Shown here piece by piece: positions 44,381-53,280 of a DNA stretch of 64,000 nucleotides. The stretch lies in contig NZ_CP075339.1 of the NCBI RefSeq assembly GCF_024399335.1, positions 434,001-498,000 of the forward strand, given 5' to 3'. This DNA comes from Leucobacter aridicollis. Lineage in GTDB: Bacteria > Actinomycetota > Actinomycetes > Actinomycetales > Microbacteriaceae. The first letter of the stretch is position 1. The number at the start of each line of letters is the position of its first letter. A model generated the notes under the pieces. That model was not told the DNA's origin, searched no databases, and saw nothing but the letters and a program-made list of their open reading frames with translations. The translations under genes and the position numbers were made by a program.

Positions 44381-44413
44381 GTTCCCCTCCCGAGGCCTCG
44401 TCAATGAAGTGTC

Positions 44414-44464
44414 GAAATCATTTCATGGATCAAATCCTGGTGCAAGTCTGAAATGAATATTTCA
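44414..44464. promoter_or_regulatory. MurR/RpiR-type operator pair between divergent catabolic genes
   Basis: TGAAATGAATATTTCA (44449-44464) is a perfect 6-4-6 palindrome, and GAAATCATTTC (44414-44424) is a perfect 5-1-5 one. A lone GAAAT half-site follows at 44474. TGAAAT-N-ATTTCA sites are the known pattern for RpiR-family regulators, and such a regulator is encoded at 45907. The sites lie 34-70 bases upstream of the S51 peptidase gene and 180 bases upstream of the M20 peptidase gene. Confidence 0.75.
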
Positions 44465-44640
44465 CAATCTCTCGAAATGTGGGTAGGGTTTCGGTACCGG
44501 CTCCCGGCTGACGCCAGGTCGCATCTCATCGCTGAGACGACAGGCTTCACGCAGGGTCCCACACGGCAACAACTCCCGCGTTACGGGCCATCAGGCTGAA
44601 ACCTTGAGTTCACAACTGTGCATCTGGAACAGGAACTGAA

Positions 44641-45834
44641 ATGAACACCTCTGTACGCGACGTTTCGGCGGCGCTCATCACGCAGCTGCACGCGCTGGCA
44701 CTCGAGGCAGGGCCCGCGTACGAGCGCGACCTGTCTGAGGTTGTCGCACTCGACTCAGGCTCATACGATCCTGCCGGAGTGAACAGGGTCGCCGACTGGG
44801 TGAGCGCCCGACTCGCGAGCGACGGATTCGCCGTCGAGCGCGTCGCATCGCCAGACGGGCAGACAGGCGACGCCGTCATCGGCCGTCGACGCGGAACCGG
44901 CACCAAACGAATCGCCCTATTCGCCCACATGGACACTGTCTTCGAAGCCGGCGACGCGACCCGCCGCCCATTTCGCGTTGACGAGCGTGGGTATGGCCGC
45001 GGCCCCGGCGTCACTGACGACAAGGCCGGAGTCATCGCGAGCCTGCACGCGGCCGCACATCTCCGCGCAGCTGGTGCCGAACGCTTCGGCGAGCTCATCC
45101 TCATCTTCACGCCCGACGAAGAAATCGGCTCGCCGTTTGGCGCGTCGGTGCTTCGCGACGCGACCGCAGGGATCGACGTCGCCCTCTGCATGGAGTGCGC
45201 TCGAGAGAACGGCGACCTCGTCACCTCGCGCAAGGGCGTCGCAGACCTAGAGATTGCGGTGAAGGGCAAAGCGGCACACTCGGGCATCGAGCCCGAGCGG
45301 GGAGCTCACGCGGGCCTTGAGGCAGCGCACCTCACCCTGTTTCTCCAGGGGCTCGCCGACCCAGTGACAGGCGTCACCGTGAACGTCGGAATGCTGCGTG
45401 CAGGGGAACGGCTGAACATCGTGCCCGACCGCGCAGTGCTGCACGTCGAGGTACGCGCAATCACGGCGGTTGCGCTCGATTCAACGCTCGACAAGATTCG
45501 CGAGCGGCTCGAGGCGCCGGTGACCGGCGGCACAGAGCTCACGCTCGCCGCAATCGACCACTGCCCGCCCATGGAAGAGACAGCCGCCGGTTCGGCACTC
45601 GCACAGCGCGCGCTCGCCATCGCGCGAGAGCTCGGGTTTACGCCGGGTCTCGCCCGCACGGGCGGGGTGTCGGACTCGAACAGGATCGCGGCGCGCGGTA
45701 TCGTCACACTCGACGGGCTCGGGCCAGTTGGCGGCGGCGACCATTCAGAAAACGAGTGGCTCGACCTCGCCTCAGTGCCTGACAGGGTGAGCCTCCTGGC
45801 CGCGCTCATCGACGACATCGGTGGATCGGACTAG
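44641..45834 (+). CDS. M20 family metallopeptidase
   Basis: A 397-residue zinc exopeptidase of the M20/M25/M40 (ArgE/DapE/CPG2-like) type. Zinc ligands and catalytic acids are in FAHMDTVFEAG, GPGVTDDKAG, FTPDEEIGSPFGA and CMECARENGD; the dimerisation lid follows from VKGKAAHSGIEPERG. Its role is probably the release of amino acids from the imported peptide or acylated compound. ATG 44641 has AGGA seven bases upstream. It is divergent from the S51-transporter operon across the GAAAT operators and precedes the regulator gene. Confidence 0.9.
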   Translation: MNTSVRDVSAALITQLHALALEAGPAYERDLSEVVALDSGSYDPAGVNRVADWVSARLASDGFAVERVASPDGQTGDAVIGRRRGTGTKRIALFAHMDTVFEAGDATRRPFRVDERGYGRGPGVTDDKAGVIASLHAAAHLRAAGAERFGELILIFTPDEEIGSPFGASVLRDATAGIDVALCMECARENGDLVTSRKGVADLEIAVKGKAAHSGIEPERGAHAGLEAAHLTLFLQGLADPVTGVTVNVGMLRAGERLNIVPDRAVLHVEVRAITAVALDSTLDKIRERLEAPVTGGTELTLAAIDHCPPMEETAAGSALAQRALAIARELGFTPGLARTGGVSDSNRIAARGIVTLDGLGPVGGGDHSENEWLDLASVPDRVSLLAALIDDIGGSD

Positions 45835-45906
45835 CAGCGTTGTCTGATCGGGGCCCTGTCGATAGTGTTCGTAGACAGTCATCAACGCCGACGGGAGGTG
45901 GGCCGA

Positions 45907-46845
45907 GTGCCGACTGAACACCACGTGCAACGCGACGGTGCCGAGCCCGACTCGCCGCGGTCAGGCGATGCCCAGCACGAACGGCGCACTGAGGACTCGC
46001 CCGCGACTCGAATCCGCGAGCGAATGGGAGAGTGCACTCCCGGGGAGCGCAAGGTCGCCCGAGCGCTCCTTGCCGCCTACCCCGTCGCGGGGTTCGAGAC
46101 CGTCGCTGGACTCGCAGACATCGCCGGTGTGAGCGGGGCGACAGTCGTGAGGTTCGCGACGAAGCTCGGTTACCTCGGCTTCCCCGACTTTCAACGTGCC
46201 CTTCGCGACGAGTTCGAGCATCGCAGCGCCTCCCCGATGTCGCTCTACGAGCGGACGAGTAGGAGCCGCAGGGCCGCGTCCCCCGACGACCTCGCGGCAC
46301 TCGGTGAGGCCCCCGCTGAAGACGTGCGTGCGACCTTCGCCGGTGTTCCGGCTCACGACTTCGAGACCACAATAGCGACGCTCGCGCAAGACAAGCGGCG
46401 GGTGTGGATCACCGGGGGGCGCTACAGCCACTTCCTCGCTGAATACCTCGGGGCAAGTCTGCAGCAGCTCAGGCCGGCAGTGCAGATGGTGCCGAACATG
46501 GCGAGTGTGCGCGGTGCCGCGATGGCAGACTTCGGCCCGAAAGACGTGCTCATCGCGTTCGACTTCAGGCGATACGAGGACGCGACGCGCGACCTCGTTC
46601 GATTCGCGAAGTCGCGCAAGGCCTTCGTCGTACTCATCACCGACAAATGGGTGTCGCCGTGCGCATCGGATGCTGACACGGTGCTCACGAGCGTCGCGGC
46701 CGAGCGCGGCCCATTCGATTCGGTCGTGCCTGTGATGGCGCTCATCGAGGCGCTATTCGAAGGGCTCGTTGCGAAGATCGGCAGCCCAGCCCGCGAGCGG
46801 ATGGCGCGGATCGAGGAGACGGTGCAGCAGCTCGACCTGCTGTAG
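45907..46845 (+). CDS. MurR/RpiR-family transcriptional regulator
   Basis: A 312-residue regulator: an N-terminal helix-turn-helix of the RpiR type (ARALLAAYPVAGFETVAGLA, SGATVVRFATKLGYLGFPDF) followed by a SIS domain (RVWITGGRYSHFLAEYLGAS, DVLIAFDFRRYEDATRDLVRF as two segments, AFVVLITDKWVSPCASDADTVL). It probably senses a sugar phosphate or other small anion and binds the palindromes upstream of the M20 gene. The GTG at 45907 has GGAGG eight bases upstream; earlier in-frame starts extend into the M20 gene tail. It is co-transcribed with the M20 gene. Confidence 0.9.
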   Translation: MPTEHHVQRDGAEPDSPRSGDAQHERRTEDSPATRIRERMGECTPGERKVARALLAAYPVAGFETVAGLADIAGVSGATVVRFATKLGYLGFPDFQRALRDEFEHRSASPMSLYERTSRSRRAASPDDLAALGEAPAEDVRATFAGVPAHDFETTIATLAQDKRRVWITGGRYSHFLAEYLGASLQQLRPAVQMVPNMASVRGAAMADFGPKDVLIAFDFRRYEDATRDLVRFAKSRKAFVVLITDKWVSPCASDADTVLTSVAAERGPFDSVVPVMALIEALFEGLVAKIGSPARERMARIEETVQQLDLL

Positions 46846-46869
46846 CTGCAGCACCGCCCACCCCGCGCC

Positions 46870-47007
46870 CTAGATGATCTGGCGCCCTTCGCGCTTGGCC
46901 TCACGCGAGTCCCTGATGAAGGCCCGCACGATGACGAACAGCGTGCCGGTGACGATGACCGGCCACACGAGTACGTACGCGGTTAAGAGAACAACTTCGA
47001 GGTTCAT
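46870..47007 (-). CDS. 45-residue single-helix protein, putative symporter small subunit
   Basis: A short gene from ATG 47007 to TAG 46870, beginning 26 bases after the stop of the symporter gene. The product starts MNLEVVLLTAY, has one hydrophobic helix (VVLLTAYVLVWPVIVTGTLFVIV) and a basic tail (RAFIRDSREAKREGRQII). The size and position match the small proteins that accompany SSS and related symporters in actinobacteria. Its orientation is inferred: the basic tail would stay in the cytoplasm. The first symporter in this window has a similar partner upstream rather than downstream. Confidence 0.75.
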   Translation of the reverse strand: MNLEVVLLTAYVLVWPVIVTGTLFVIVRAFIRDSREAKREGRQII

Positions 47008-47033
47008 TGGTATTCCTTTCCTACCTTGACCTG

Positions 47034-48752
47034 CTATTTGGTGCTCGGTCGCGTGGCTGACGACGCAGTCTCTGCCGAGTCTGCCGAATCTGACGACACG
47101 GTGGCCCTCGCCGCGATCTCCTCGACAGGATCAAAATCGCCAGTGCGCAGTTTGATGAGGTCGAAGTCGAAGCGCTTGTTTGAGCCGAGCGTGATGAGCG
47201 TGCACAGGATCGTCGACACCGAGTAGGCAACGAGGGAGCCCGACAGCACCGGGTAGGTGTGCAGGAAGCCGATCGCGAACGGGGCTGCCGCGACTATCGC
47301 GATCCCACCAACCCAGTAGGCGACGCGCTTGCCGAAGAACCCGAACGCCATGAGCCCGAGCACCACGCCGATCCCGATCGTCGCGAGCACGTCGAACGCA
47401 ATCGCTACCCAGCCCGTCATCGGGAGCCACTCAAACCGCACGGGCAGGAACGCTGCGAGCGCGACAACGACGGACACACTGAAAGCGAGGTTCGTCACCC
47501 GGTTCCAATAGAAGCTCGCGATCACGGGGAACACGAGTGCGCCCCAGAGCGCGCCGACAAAAACGAGCAGGTCGAGGATGTTGAGCTGCGAGCCCGCGAA
47601 GTACATCCCCGCGGTCATGGCGACAACCATCGTGATGCGCCCAACAAGCACCATCGTGCGCGGGTTGGGTTTGCCCTTCGCAATGTTCTGGCCGTAAATG
47701 TCGGCCATCACGATCGACGAGAGCGCAGTGAGGTCGGCGTCTGCCGTCGACGACAGTGAGCCGATGATCATGATGAAGAACAGGGCGAGGAGGGCGGGCG
47801 GCAGATAGGTTGCTGCCATCTGCGGGATGAGATTGTTCACGTCGCCGCCGATCGGGTCGATCCCGGCATACAACGCGATGACTCCGAGCATGCCGACACC
47901 GATGATCGTCGCGCCGTACCCGAAGGTTGCAGTGACAAAGGTCTTCTTGATGAGATCCTCTCGCACCGCGAAGAGCCGCTGCGCGATCGTCTGATTTCCG
48001 ATCGCGTAGGCGAGCACGGCAGCAATGTATGGCGCTCCCTGATTGAAGAACGCGTCGGATGAGAAGAAGTTCGACTGCTGGGCAGTGAGATTGTCTGCGC
48101 CCGACACAAAGAGGTCAGGCCCGCCGGCCGCGAAAAACACGACGGGGATGATGATGATCACCGCGCCGAGCATGAAGAGGACCTGCATGAAGTCGGTGAG
48201 TACTGACGCTCTGAACCCTGACCAGAGCGTGTAGAGCAGCACACCTGCGCCGATCGCAAGGACGCCCTGACCGAAAGTGAACGGAGAGAGCATCGAGATG
48301 AGCGCTCCACCCGCGATGAGGTTCGAGGTCAGGCTGATGATTGAGCCGAGCACGTTGGAGCCAGCGAGCATGAGCTGGCTCGAGCGGCCGTGGCGGGCGA
48401 ACATTACCTCTGCGATCGTGTGAGCCCGGGGTGCCACCTGCCTGATCCTGCGCCCGAACGGATAGATGAGCAGGATCATGAGGGCGCCCCAGAGTCCGTA
48501 ATGGATGGGGCCAGATAAGCCGTAGGTGTAGCCCGAGGTGGCAGAGGCATACATTGACGCTGCCCAAATCCATGTCGCAGTCATTGACGCCGCGGAAATG
48601 CCGAAACCGATTCGGCCGCCACCCGTCATGTAGCCGTCGGCGTTCTCACGCTTCTTGCTGATGCGGAGGGAAATGATGAGACTCGCTCCAAAGAATGCGA
48701 GAAAGAGGGCGACAACGATGGGGCCCGAGAGTTGCTGGAGCTGTTCTTGCAA
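47034..48752 (-). CDS. Sodium:solute symporter (SSS family), DUR3-like
   Basis: A 572-residue membrane protein with about fourteen helices. It has ENADGYMTGGGRIGFGISAA, ATWIWAASMYASATSGYTYG, LIIGSLSSTADADLTALSS (sodium-site segment, here IIGSLSSTADADLTALSSI) and FPVIASFYWNRVTN. The arrangement fits the urea/polyamine-type (DUR3-like) branch of SSS more than PutP, but the solute is not determined. A small one-helix gene follows. It lies beside the regulator and peptidases of the peptide-catabolism island, on the opposite strand from the regulator, so joint control is possible but no operator was seen in its 5' region. Confidence 0.9.
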   Translation of the reverse strand: MQEQLQQLSGPIVVALFLAFFGASLIISLRISKKRENADGYMTGGGRIGFGISAASMTATWIWAASMYASATSGYTYGLSGPIHYGLWGALMILLIYPFGRRIRQVAPRAHTIAEVMFARHGRSSQLMLAGSNVLGSIISLTSNLIAGGALISMLSPFTFGQGVLAIGAGVLLYTLWSGFRASVLTDFMQVLFMLGAVIIIIPVVFFAAGGPDLFVSGADNLTAQQSNFFSSDAFFNQGAPYIAAVLAYAIGNQTIAQRLFAVREDLIKKTFVTATFGYGATIIGVGMLGVIALYAGIDPIGGDVNNLIPQMAATYLPPALLALFFIMIIGSLSSTADADLTALSSIVMADIYGQNIAKGKPNPRTMVLVGRITMVVAMTAGMYFAGSQLNILDLLVFVGALWGALVFPVIASFYWNRVTNLAFSVSVVVALAAFLPVRFEWLPMTGWVAIAFDVLATIGIGVVLGLMAFGFFGKRVAYWVGGIAIVAAAPFAIGFLHTYPVLSGSLVAYSVSTILCTLITLGSNKRFDFDLIKLRTGDFDPVEEIAARATVSSDSADSAETASSATRPSTK

Positions 48753-49289
48753 TTGTGCTTCCTTTCAGAATGCGGATCGGCCGAGGCCGGGAGACCGAAT
48801 GCGGAAGAAAGCAGCTAGGTGGGGAAGCGGAATATGTAGAACGGGGAACTGGACGGTGTGCGCGAGGGAGTCGATGCTGCGCCAAAGCGTTGCAAGACGG
48901 AGATAGGGCTATTTCCTTTCGAAGTGGTCCCGCGCGCCAGGTGCCACCAAACTTGGGTAGCGCGCTGCGGAGGGGGTGCACCGAAACGGGTCCCGTAACG
49001 GTGTGCGACGAATGCCTGGCGGCGCAGCACACTGATCTGTTCGTTCAGACCGGCGCATGCGAACACCCTGACCTATCAAGTAGTACATGAGTTGACGGAG
49101 AACTTCTAGCCCTCAGAAATTCCAAGTCAGCACCGAAATCTTGGCCTGGGCTACTGATTCACGAGGAACGGTACCAGGGGCTCTGGCATTTGCGCGCGGT
49201 TCCTGCTACGTTTGTCCGGCTGATTCTGCCATCTGCTGTGGGAAATCCATCCCCTGGCTTTCTGCAGTTTTAGCGACGGAAGGAATCCC
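48753..49289. other. 537-base divergent intergenic region
   Basis: No credible gene is found. It must hold the promoters of the leftward symporter and rightward exporter operons. ACGGGTCCCGT at 48986-48996 is a perfect 5-1-5 palindrome and a possible operator. A TTGACG lies at 49092 without a convincing -10. The nearest upstream -10 candidate for the exporter is TACGTT with a TG extension near 49204-49213. Nothing else was recognised. Confidence 0.5.
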
Positions 49290-51026
49290 GTGGCCCTCAT
49301 TTCTCTCGCACTCAGACATGCCAAAAAGTACTGGGTGTTCATCGTTGCAGTACTCGTGCTGCAGACACTCTCGACAATCGCGACACTCTGGCTGCCAAGC
49401 CTGAACGCGCAAATCATCGACCAAGGCATCGCCGTCGGTGACACTGACTTCATCTGGCGAACGGGTGGCATCATGCTGCTCGCCGCCTTCGGCCAGGTGC
49501 TCGTCGCAGTGGCTGCCGTCTACTTCGGCGCGCGCACCGCGATGGGCGTTGGTCGCGACCTTCGCCGCGAGGTCTACCGCAAGGTTGATTCGCTCTCGAC
49601 CCTCGAAGCCACGAAGTTCGGCGCGGGAACGCTCATCACCCGCGGCACGAATGACGTGCAGCAGATCCAGATGCTCGTCCTCATGACGCTGAACTTCATG
49701 GTCTCTGCACCCATCATGATGATCGGCGGCATCGTCATGGCGCTCCGCGAGGACGCAGGCCTCGCCTGGCTCGTGTGGGTGTCCGTCGCTGTGCTCGCGG
49801 TCATCGTGAGCCTGCTCGTGTGGCGCCTGTTGCCCCTCTTCCGCGTGATGCAGGAGAAGGTCGACAATATCAACGGCGTACTGCGCGAGCAGATCATGGG
49901 CATCCGCGTCGTGCGCGCGTTCGTGCGCGAACCGTTCGAAGCGAAGCGCTACGACGTCGCGAACCGCGATATCACCGACGTCTCGGTGAAGGTCGGCAAC
50001 ATCTTTGTGCTCATGTTCCCAATCATCATGATGGTGCTGCACCTCGCAACCGCCGCCGTGCTGTGGTTCGGCGGGTACCGCGTTGAAGCCGGCGACATCC
50101 AGGTCGGCTCGCTCACCGCGTTCCTCCAGTACCTCATGCAGATCCTCATGGCAGTGATGATGGGCGTCTTCATGACAATGATGATTCCGCGCGCCGTCGT
50201 GTGTGCGGAGCGCATCAAGGAGCTCCTTGACACGAAGTCATCGCAGGCCTTCCCCGACCGCGAGACAGTTCAGACGCCGGCAGCTGGCAGGATCGAATTC
50301 GCGAACGTCACATTCGGCTTCCCTGGTGCTGAGGCTCCCGTAATCAACAACGCGAGCTTCGTTGCCGAGCCCGGTAAGACGACTGCGATCATCGGGTCGA
50401 CCGGGGCAGGCAAGACCGTGCTTTTGAACCTCATGCTCCGTCTCTACGACCCGCAGCAGGGCTCGGTGACGATTGACGGCGCCCCGGTTGACAAGCTCAC
50501 CCGGGCGCAGCTCGCAGATTCGATCAGCCTCGTGCCGCAGCGCCCGTACCTGTTCGGGGGAACGATCGCCTCGAACCTGCGTTTTGGTCGCACCGAGGCG
50601 ACTGATGAGGAACTCTGGGAGGCGCTGCGTATCGCACAGGGTGAAGACTTTGTGCGCGAGAAGGAGCTCGGGCTTGAAGAGCCGGTGTCGCAGGGTGGCA
50701 CCAACGTTTCTGGCGGTCAGCGTCAGCGGCTCTCGATCGCGCGTGCGCTCGTTGCCAAGCCGCTCGTCTACCTCTTCGACGACTCGTTTTCGGCGCTCGA
50801 CGTTGCAACCGATGCGCGGCTGCGGGCCGCGCTGCCCGATGCGACTGAGGGAGCGACTACGATCATCGTCGCCCAGCGCGTATCGACAATCACCGAAGCA
50901 GACCAGATCCTTGTCATGGAAGGCGGTGAAATCGTCGGCCGCGGGACGCACGACGAACTGCTCGCCGATAACGAGGTCTACCAAGAAATCGTCCGCTCGC
51001 AGCTTGAGGAAGCGGAGGCCGCGTAA
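49290..51026 (+). CDS. Heterodimeric ABC exporter subunit with degenerate ATPase site
   Basis: A 578-residue exporter half: a six-helix ABC type-1 domain (residues 1-310) and an ATPase domain. Walker A is GSTGAGKTVLL, the signature is VSGGQRQRLS, and the Walker B end reads LFDDSFSALD, where the catalytic Glu of normal ABC proteins is Asp. This degenerate site is typical of one partner in heterodimeric multidrug exporters (TM287 of TM287/288). It would pump drugs or lipids outward. GTG 49290 follows AAGGA. Its stop overlaps the start of its partner gene (TAATG at 51024). Confidence 0.92.
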   Translation: MALISLALRHAKKYWVFIVAVLVLQTLSTIATLWLPSLNAQIIDQGIAVGDTDFIWRTGGIMLLAAFGQVLVAVAAVYFGARTAMGVGRDLRREVYRKVDSLSTLEATKFGAGTLITRGTNDVQQIQMLVLMTLNFMVSAPIMMIGGIVMALREDAGLAWLVWVSVAVLAVIVSLLVWRLLPLFRVMQEKVDNINGVLREQIMGIRVVRAFVREPFEAKRYDVANRDITDVSVKVGNIFVLMFPIIMMVLHLATAAVLWFGGYRVEAGDIQVGSLTAFLQYLMQILMAVMMGVFMTMMIPRAVVCAERIKELLDTKSSQAFPDRETVQTPAAGRIEFANVTFGFPGAEAPVINNASFVAEPGKTTAIIGSTGAGKTVLLNLMLRLYDPQQGSVTIDGAPVDKLTRAQLADSISLVPQRPYLFGGTIASNLRFGRTEATDEELWEALRIAQGEDFVREKELGLEEPVSQGGTNVSGGQRQRLSIARALVAKPLVYLFDDSFSALDVATDARLRAALPDATEGATTIIVAQRVSTITEADQILVMEGGEIVGRGTHDELLADNEVYQEIVRSQLEEAEAA

Positions 51027-53152
51027 TGGCAAAACGAGAGAAGGCCGTGAAGGCCAAGAACACCCCGGTCGAAGAAGTAGAAGAGGACTGGGAGAACTTC
51101 GAGCCCGGAAACGGGGGCGACATGTTCGGCGAGGGCGCCCCGCCGCGCAAGGCGAAGGCATTCTGGCCGTCTGCGAAGCGACTCGTCGGGCTGCTTGCGC
51201 CTGAGAAAGGCAAGTTCGCCTTCGTTGTCGTGCTCGTGGTCGGCTCGGTCATCCTGTCCGTCATTGCGCCAAAGGTGCTGGGTCGCGCGACTGACGTTAT
51301 CTTCAACGGCATCCTCGGCAAGCAGCTCCCCGCTGGCGTGCCGCTCGACCAGATCATTGCTCAGCTTCGAGCCGAGGGCAACACCCAGTTCGCAGACATG
51401 CTGCAGGGCGCGGACGTCGTACCCGGGCAGGGAATCGACTTCGGCCTCCTCGGCATGCTGATCCTCGTCGTCCTCGGGCTGTACCTCGTGTCGTCGCTCC
51501 TTATGTGGTTGCAAGGGTTCATCCTCAACAAGCTTGTGATGCGCGTCGTCTACAAGCTCCGTGCCGACATCGAAGCGAAGATCAACCGTCTCCCGCTGTC
51601 GTACTTCGACGGTCGCCAGCGTGGTGACGTGCTCTCGCGAGTCACGAACGACGTCGACAACATCCAGCAGGCGCTCCAGCAGGCGTTCTCGCAGCTCGTG
51701 CAGTCGTTCCTCATGATCGTCGGCATTATGGCCATGATGTTCGTTGTGTCGTGGCAGCTCGCACTGATCGCGCTCATCGCCCTGCCCCTGTCCGGCGTGA
51801 TCGTCGGTATCGTTGGCGTGCGCGCGCAGAAGCTGTTCGCGGCCCAATGGAAGCACACGGGTGAACTCAATGGGCACATTGAGGAGTCGTTCACCGGCCA
51901 CGAGCTCGTTCGTATCTTCAACCGTGACGCGGAGATGGCTCAGGAGTTCGACCGCCGCAACGACGGCCTGTTCACCGCATCGTTCAAGGCGCAGGCGCTC
52001 TCGGGTGCGATCATGCCGTCGATGAACTTCGTGCAGTCGCTCATCTACGTGCTCATCGCCGTCGTCGGTGCGCTTCGGGTGACGAGCGGCACGATGACGC
52101 TCGGCGACGTGACCGCCTTCATCCAGTACTCGCGAGAGTTCGCGCAGCCTGTCGGCGAAATCGCCAGCATGGCGAACATGCTGCAGTCTGGTGTCGCCTC
52201 GGCCGAACGCACGTTTGAGCTTCTCGATGCCGACGAACAGGAGCCCGAGAACGCCGAACTCGACCTGCCTGACCGAACCGATGGTCACGTCCGTTTCGAA
52301 GGGGTCTCGTTCAGCTACGACCCCGAGAAGCCGCTCATCGAGAACCTGTCGCTCGAGGCTCGCCCCGGCCACACGATCGCGATCGTCGGCCCGACGGGCG
52401 CTGGCAAGACGACCCTCGTGAACCTCATCATGCGGTTCTACGAGATCGACGGCGGCCGGATTCTGCTCGACGACGCCGACATCACGCGGCTGTCGCGTGA
52501 GGAGCTCCGCTCCCACGTCGGTATGGTGCTCCAGGATGCGTGGCTGTTCGACGGCACCATCCGTGAGAACATCCGCTACGGCAGACTCGACGCAACCGAT
52601 GAGGAGGTCGTCGAGGCGGCCAAGGCGACGATGGTGGATCGCTTCGTGCGCCAGCTTCCTGAGGGCTACGACACCGTAATCTCAGAGAACGCGTCGTCGC
52701 TTTCGGCGGGCGAGCGTCAGCTGCTCACCATTGCACGCGCCTTCATTGCGAACCCCTCGCTGCTCATCCTCGACGAGGCAACCTCGTCTGTCGATACGCG
52801 TACCGAGGTGCTCGTGCAGCAGGCAATGCGGGCGCTCCGTAGCGACCGCACGTCGTTCGTCATCGCGCACCGGCTCTCGACGATTCGCGACGCAGACACC
52901 ATCCTCATGATGGAGGCAGGCCGCATCGTCGAGCAGGGGTCGCACGTTGAACTCCTCGAGCAGCGCGGAGCGTACTACGACCTCTACCAGTCGCAGTTCG
53001 CGGGCGAGGTCGACGAGGAACACGCCGAAGAGCTGTTGACGGGTGAGCCTGTCGCTGCGACAGGCGCAATCCCAGTGCCCGGTGCTGGTGCTGGGGACTC
53101 GTCAGCCGCTGCCGATGCGGTCGCCGAGGATGGCTCGAAGGGTGCTTCGTAA
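51026..53152 (+). CDS. Heterodimeric ABC exporter subunit with canonical ATPase site
   Basis: A 708-residue exporter half. A long acidic head (about 40 residues) precedes the six-helix domain; an extra stretch between helices one and two (about residues 95-140) lengthens the outer loop. Walker A is GPTGAGKTTLV, the signature is LSAGERQLLTI, and Walker B is LLILDEATSSVD with the catalytic Glu. It complements the Asp-bearing partner encoded before it, so only one ATP site of the pair is fully active, as in TM288-type exporters. The C-terminal Ala/Gly-rich tail is about 50 residues long. A MarR-type regulator is encoded just beyond the SRP RNA gene on the opposite strand. Confidence 0.93.
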   Translation: MAKREKAVKAKNTPVEEVEEDWENFEPGNGGDMFGEGAPPRKAKAFWPSAKRLVGLLAPEKGKFAFVVVLVVGSVILSVIAPKVLGRATDVIFNGILGKQLPAGVPLDQIIAQLRAEGNTQFADMLQGADVVPGQGIDFGLLGMLILVVLGLYLVSSLLMWLQGFILNKLVMRVVYKLRADIEAKINRLPLSYFDGRQRGDVLSRVTNDVDNIQQALQQAFSQLVQSFLMIVGIMAMMFVVSWQLALIALIALPLSGVIVGIVGVRAQKLFAAQWKHTGELNGHIEESFTGHELVRIFNRDAEMAQEFDRRNDGLFTASFKAQALSGAIMPSMNFVQSLIYVLIAVVGALRVTSGTMTLGDVTAFIQYSREFAQPVGEIASMANMLQSGVASAERTFELLDADEQEPENAELDLPDRTDGHVRFEGVSFSYDPEKPLIENLSLEARPGHTIAIVGPTGAGKTTLVNLIMRFYEIDGGRILLDDADITRLSREELRSHVGMVLQDAWLFDGTIRENIRYGRLDATDEEVVEAAKATMVDRFVRQLPEGYDTVISENASSLSAGERQLLTIARAFIANPSLLILDEATSSVDTRTEVLVQQAMRALRSDRTSFVIAHRLSTIRDADTILMMEAGRIVEQGSHVELLEQRGAYYDLYQSQFAGEVDEEHAEELLTGEPVAATGAIPVPGAGAGDSSAAADAVAEDGSKGAS

Positions 53153-53157
53153 TCCGC

Positions 53158-53163
53158 TAGACT
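53158..53163 (+). promoter_or_regulatory. -10 element of the SRP RNA gene within GCTAGACTAG
   Basis: TAGACT ends six bases before the RNA's first paired base (53169), a suitable spacing for the start of transcription. The surrounding GCTAGACTAG matches the icd and lysC promoters. Confidence 0.7.
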
Positions 53164-53168
53164 AGTTG

Positions 53169-53260
53169 GTGCCCCTCACGTGGCGATATCTTTGTGAACT
53201 CCCCCAGGCCGGAAACGGAGCAAGGGTAGCGGAGCTCTATCGGGTGCGTGGGGGGCGCTT
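53169..53260 (+). ncRNA. ffs: Signal recognition particle RNA, small bacterial (4.5S) type
   Basis: This RNA, with Ffh, directs ribosomes making membrane proteins to the membrane. The conserved apical loop is visible: CCCAGGCCGGAAACGGAGCA followed by AGGGTAGCGGAGC. The ends pair (GTGCCCC at 53169 with GGGGCGC at 53252-53258), giving about 92 bases of hairpin RNA. A T-rich tail (TTTCGTTT) follows. The gene lies between the exporter genes and the convergent MarR-family gene. Confidence 0.9.
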
Positions 53261-53280
53261 TCGTTTCTGGCGGCGGGTCG

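Noticed and set aside
50978-52516. A 512-codon minus-strand frame
   Set aside because: It is antisense to the ABC exporter genes and has no recognisable domain.
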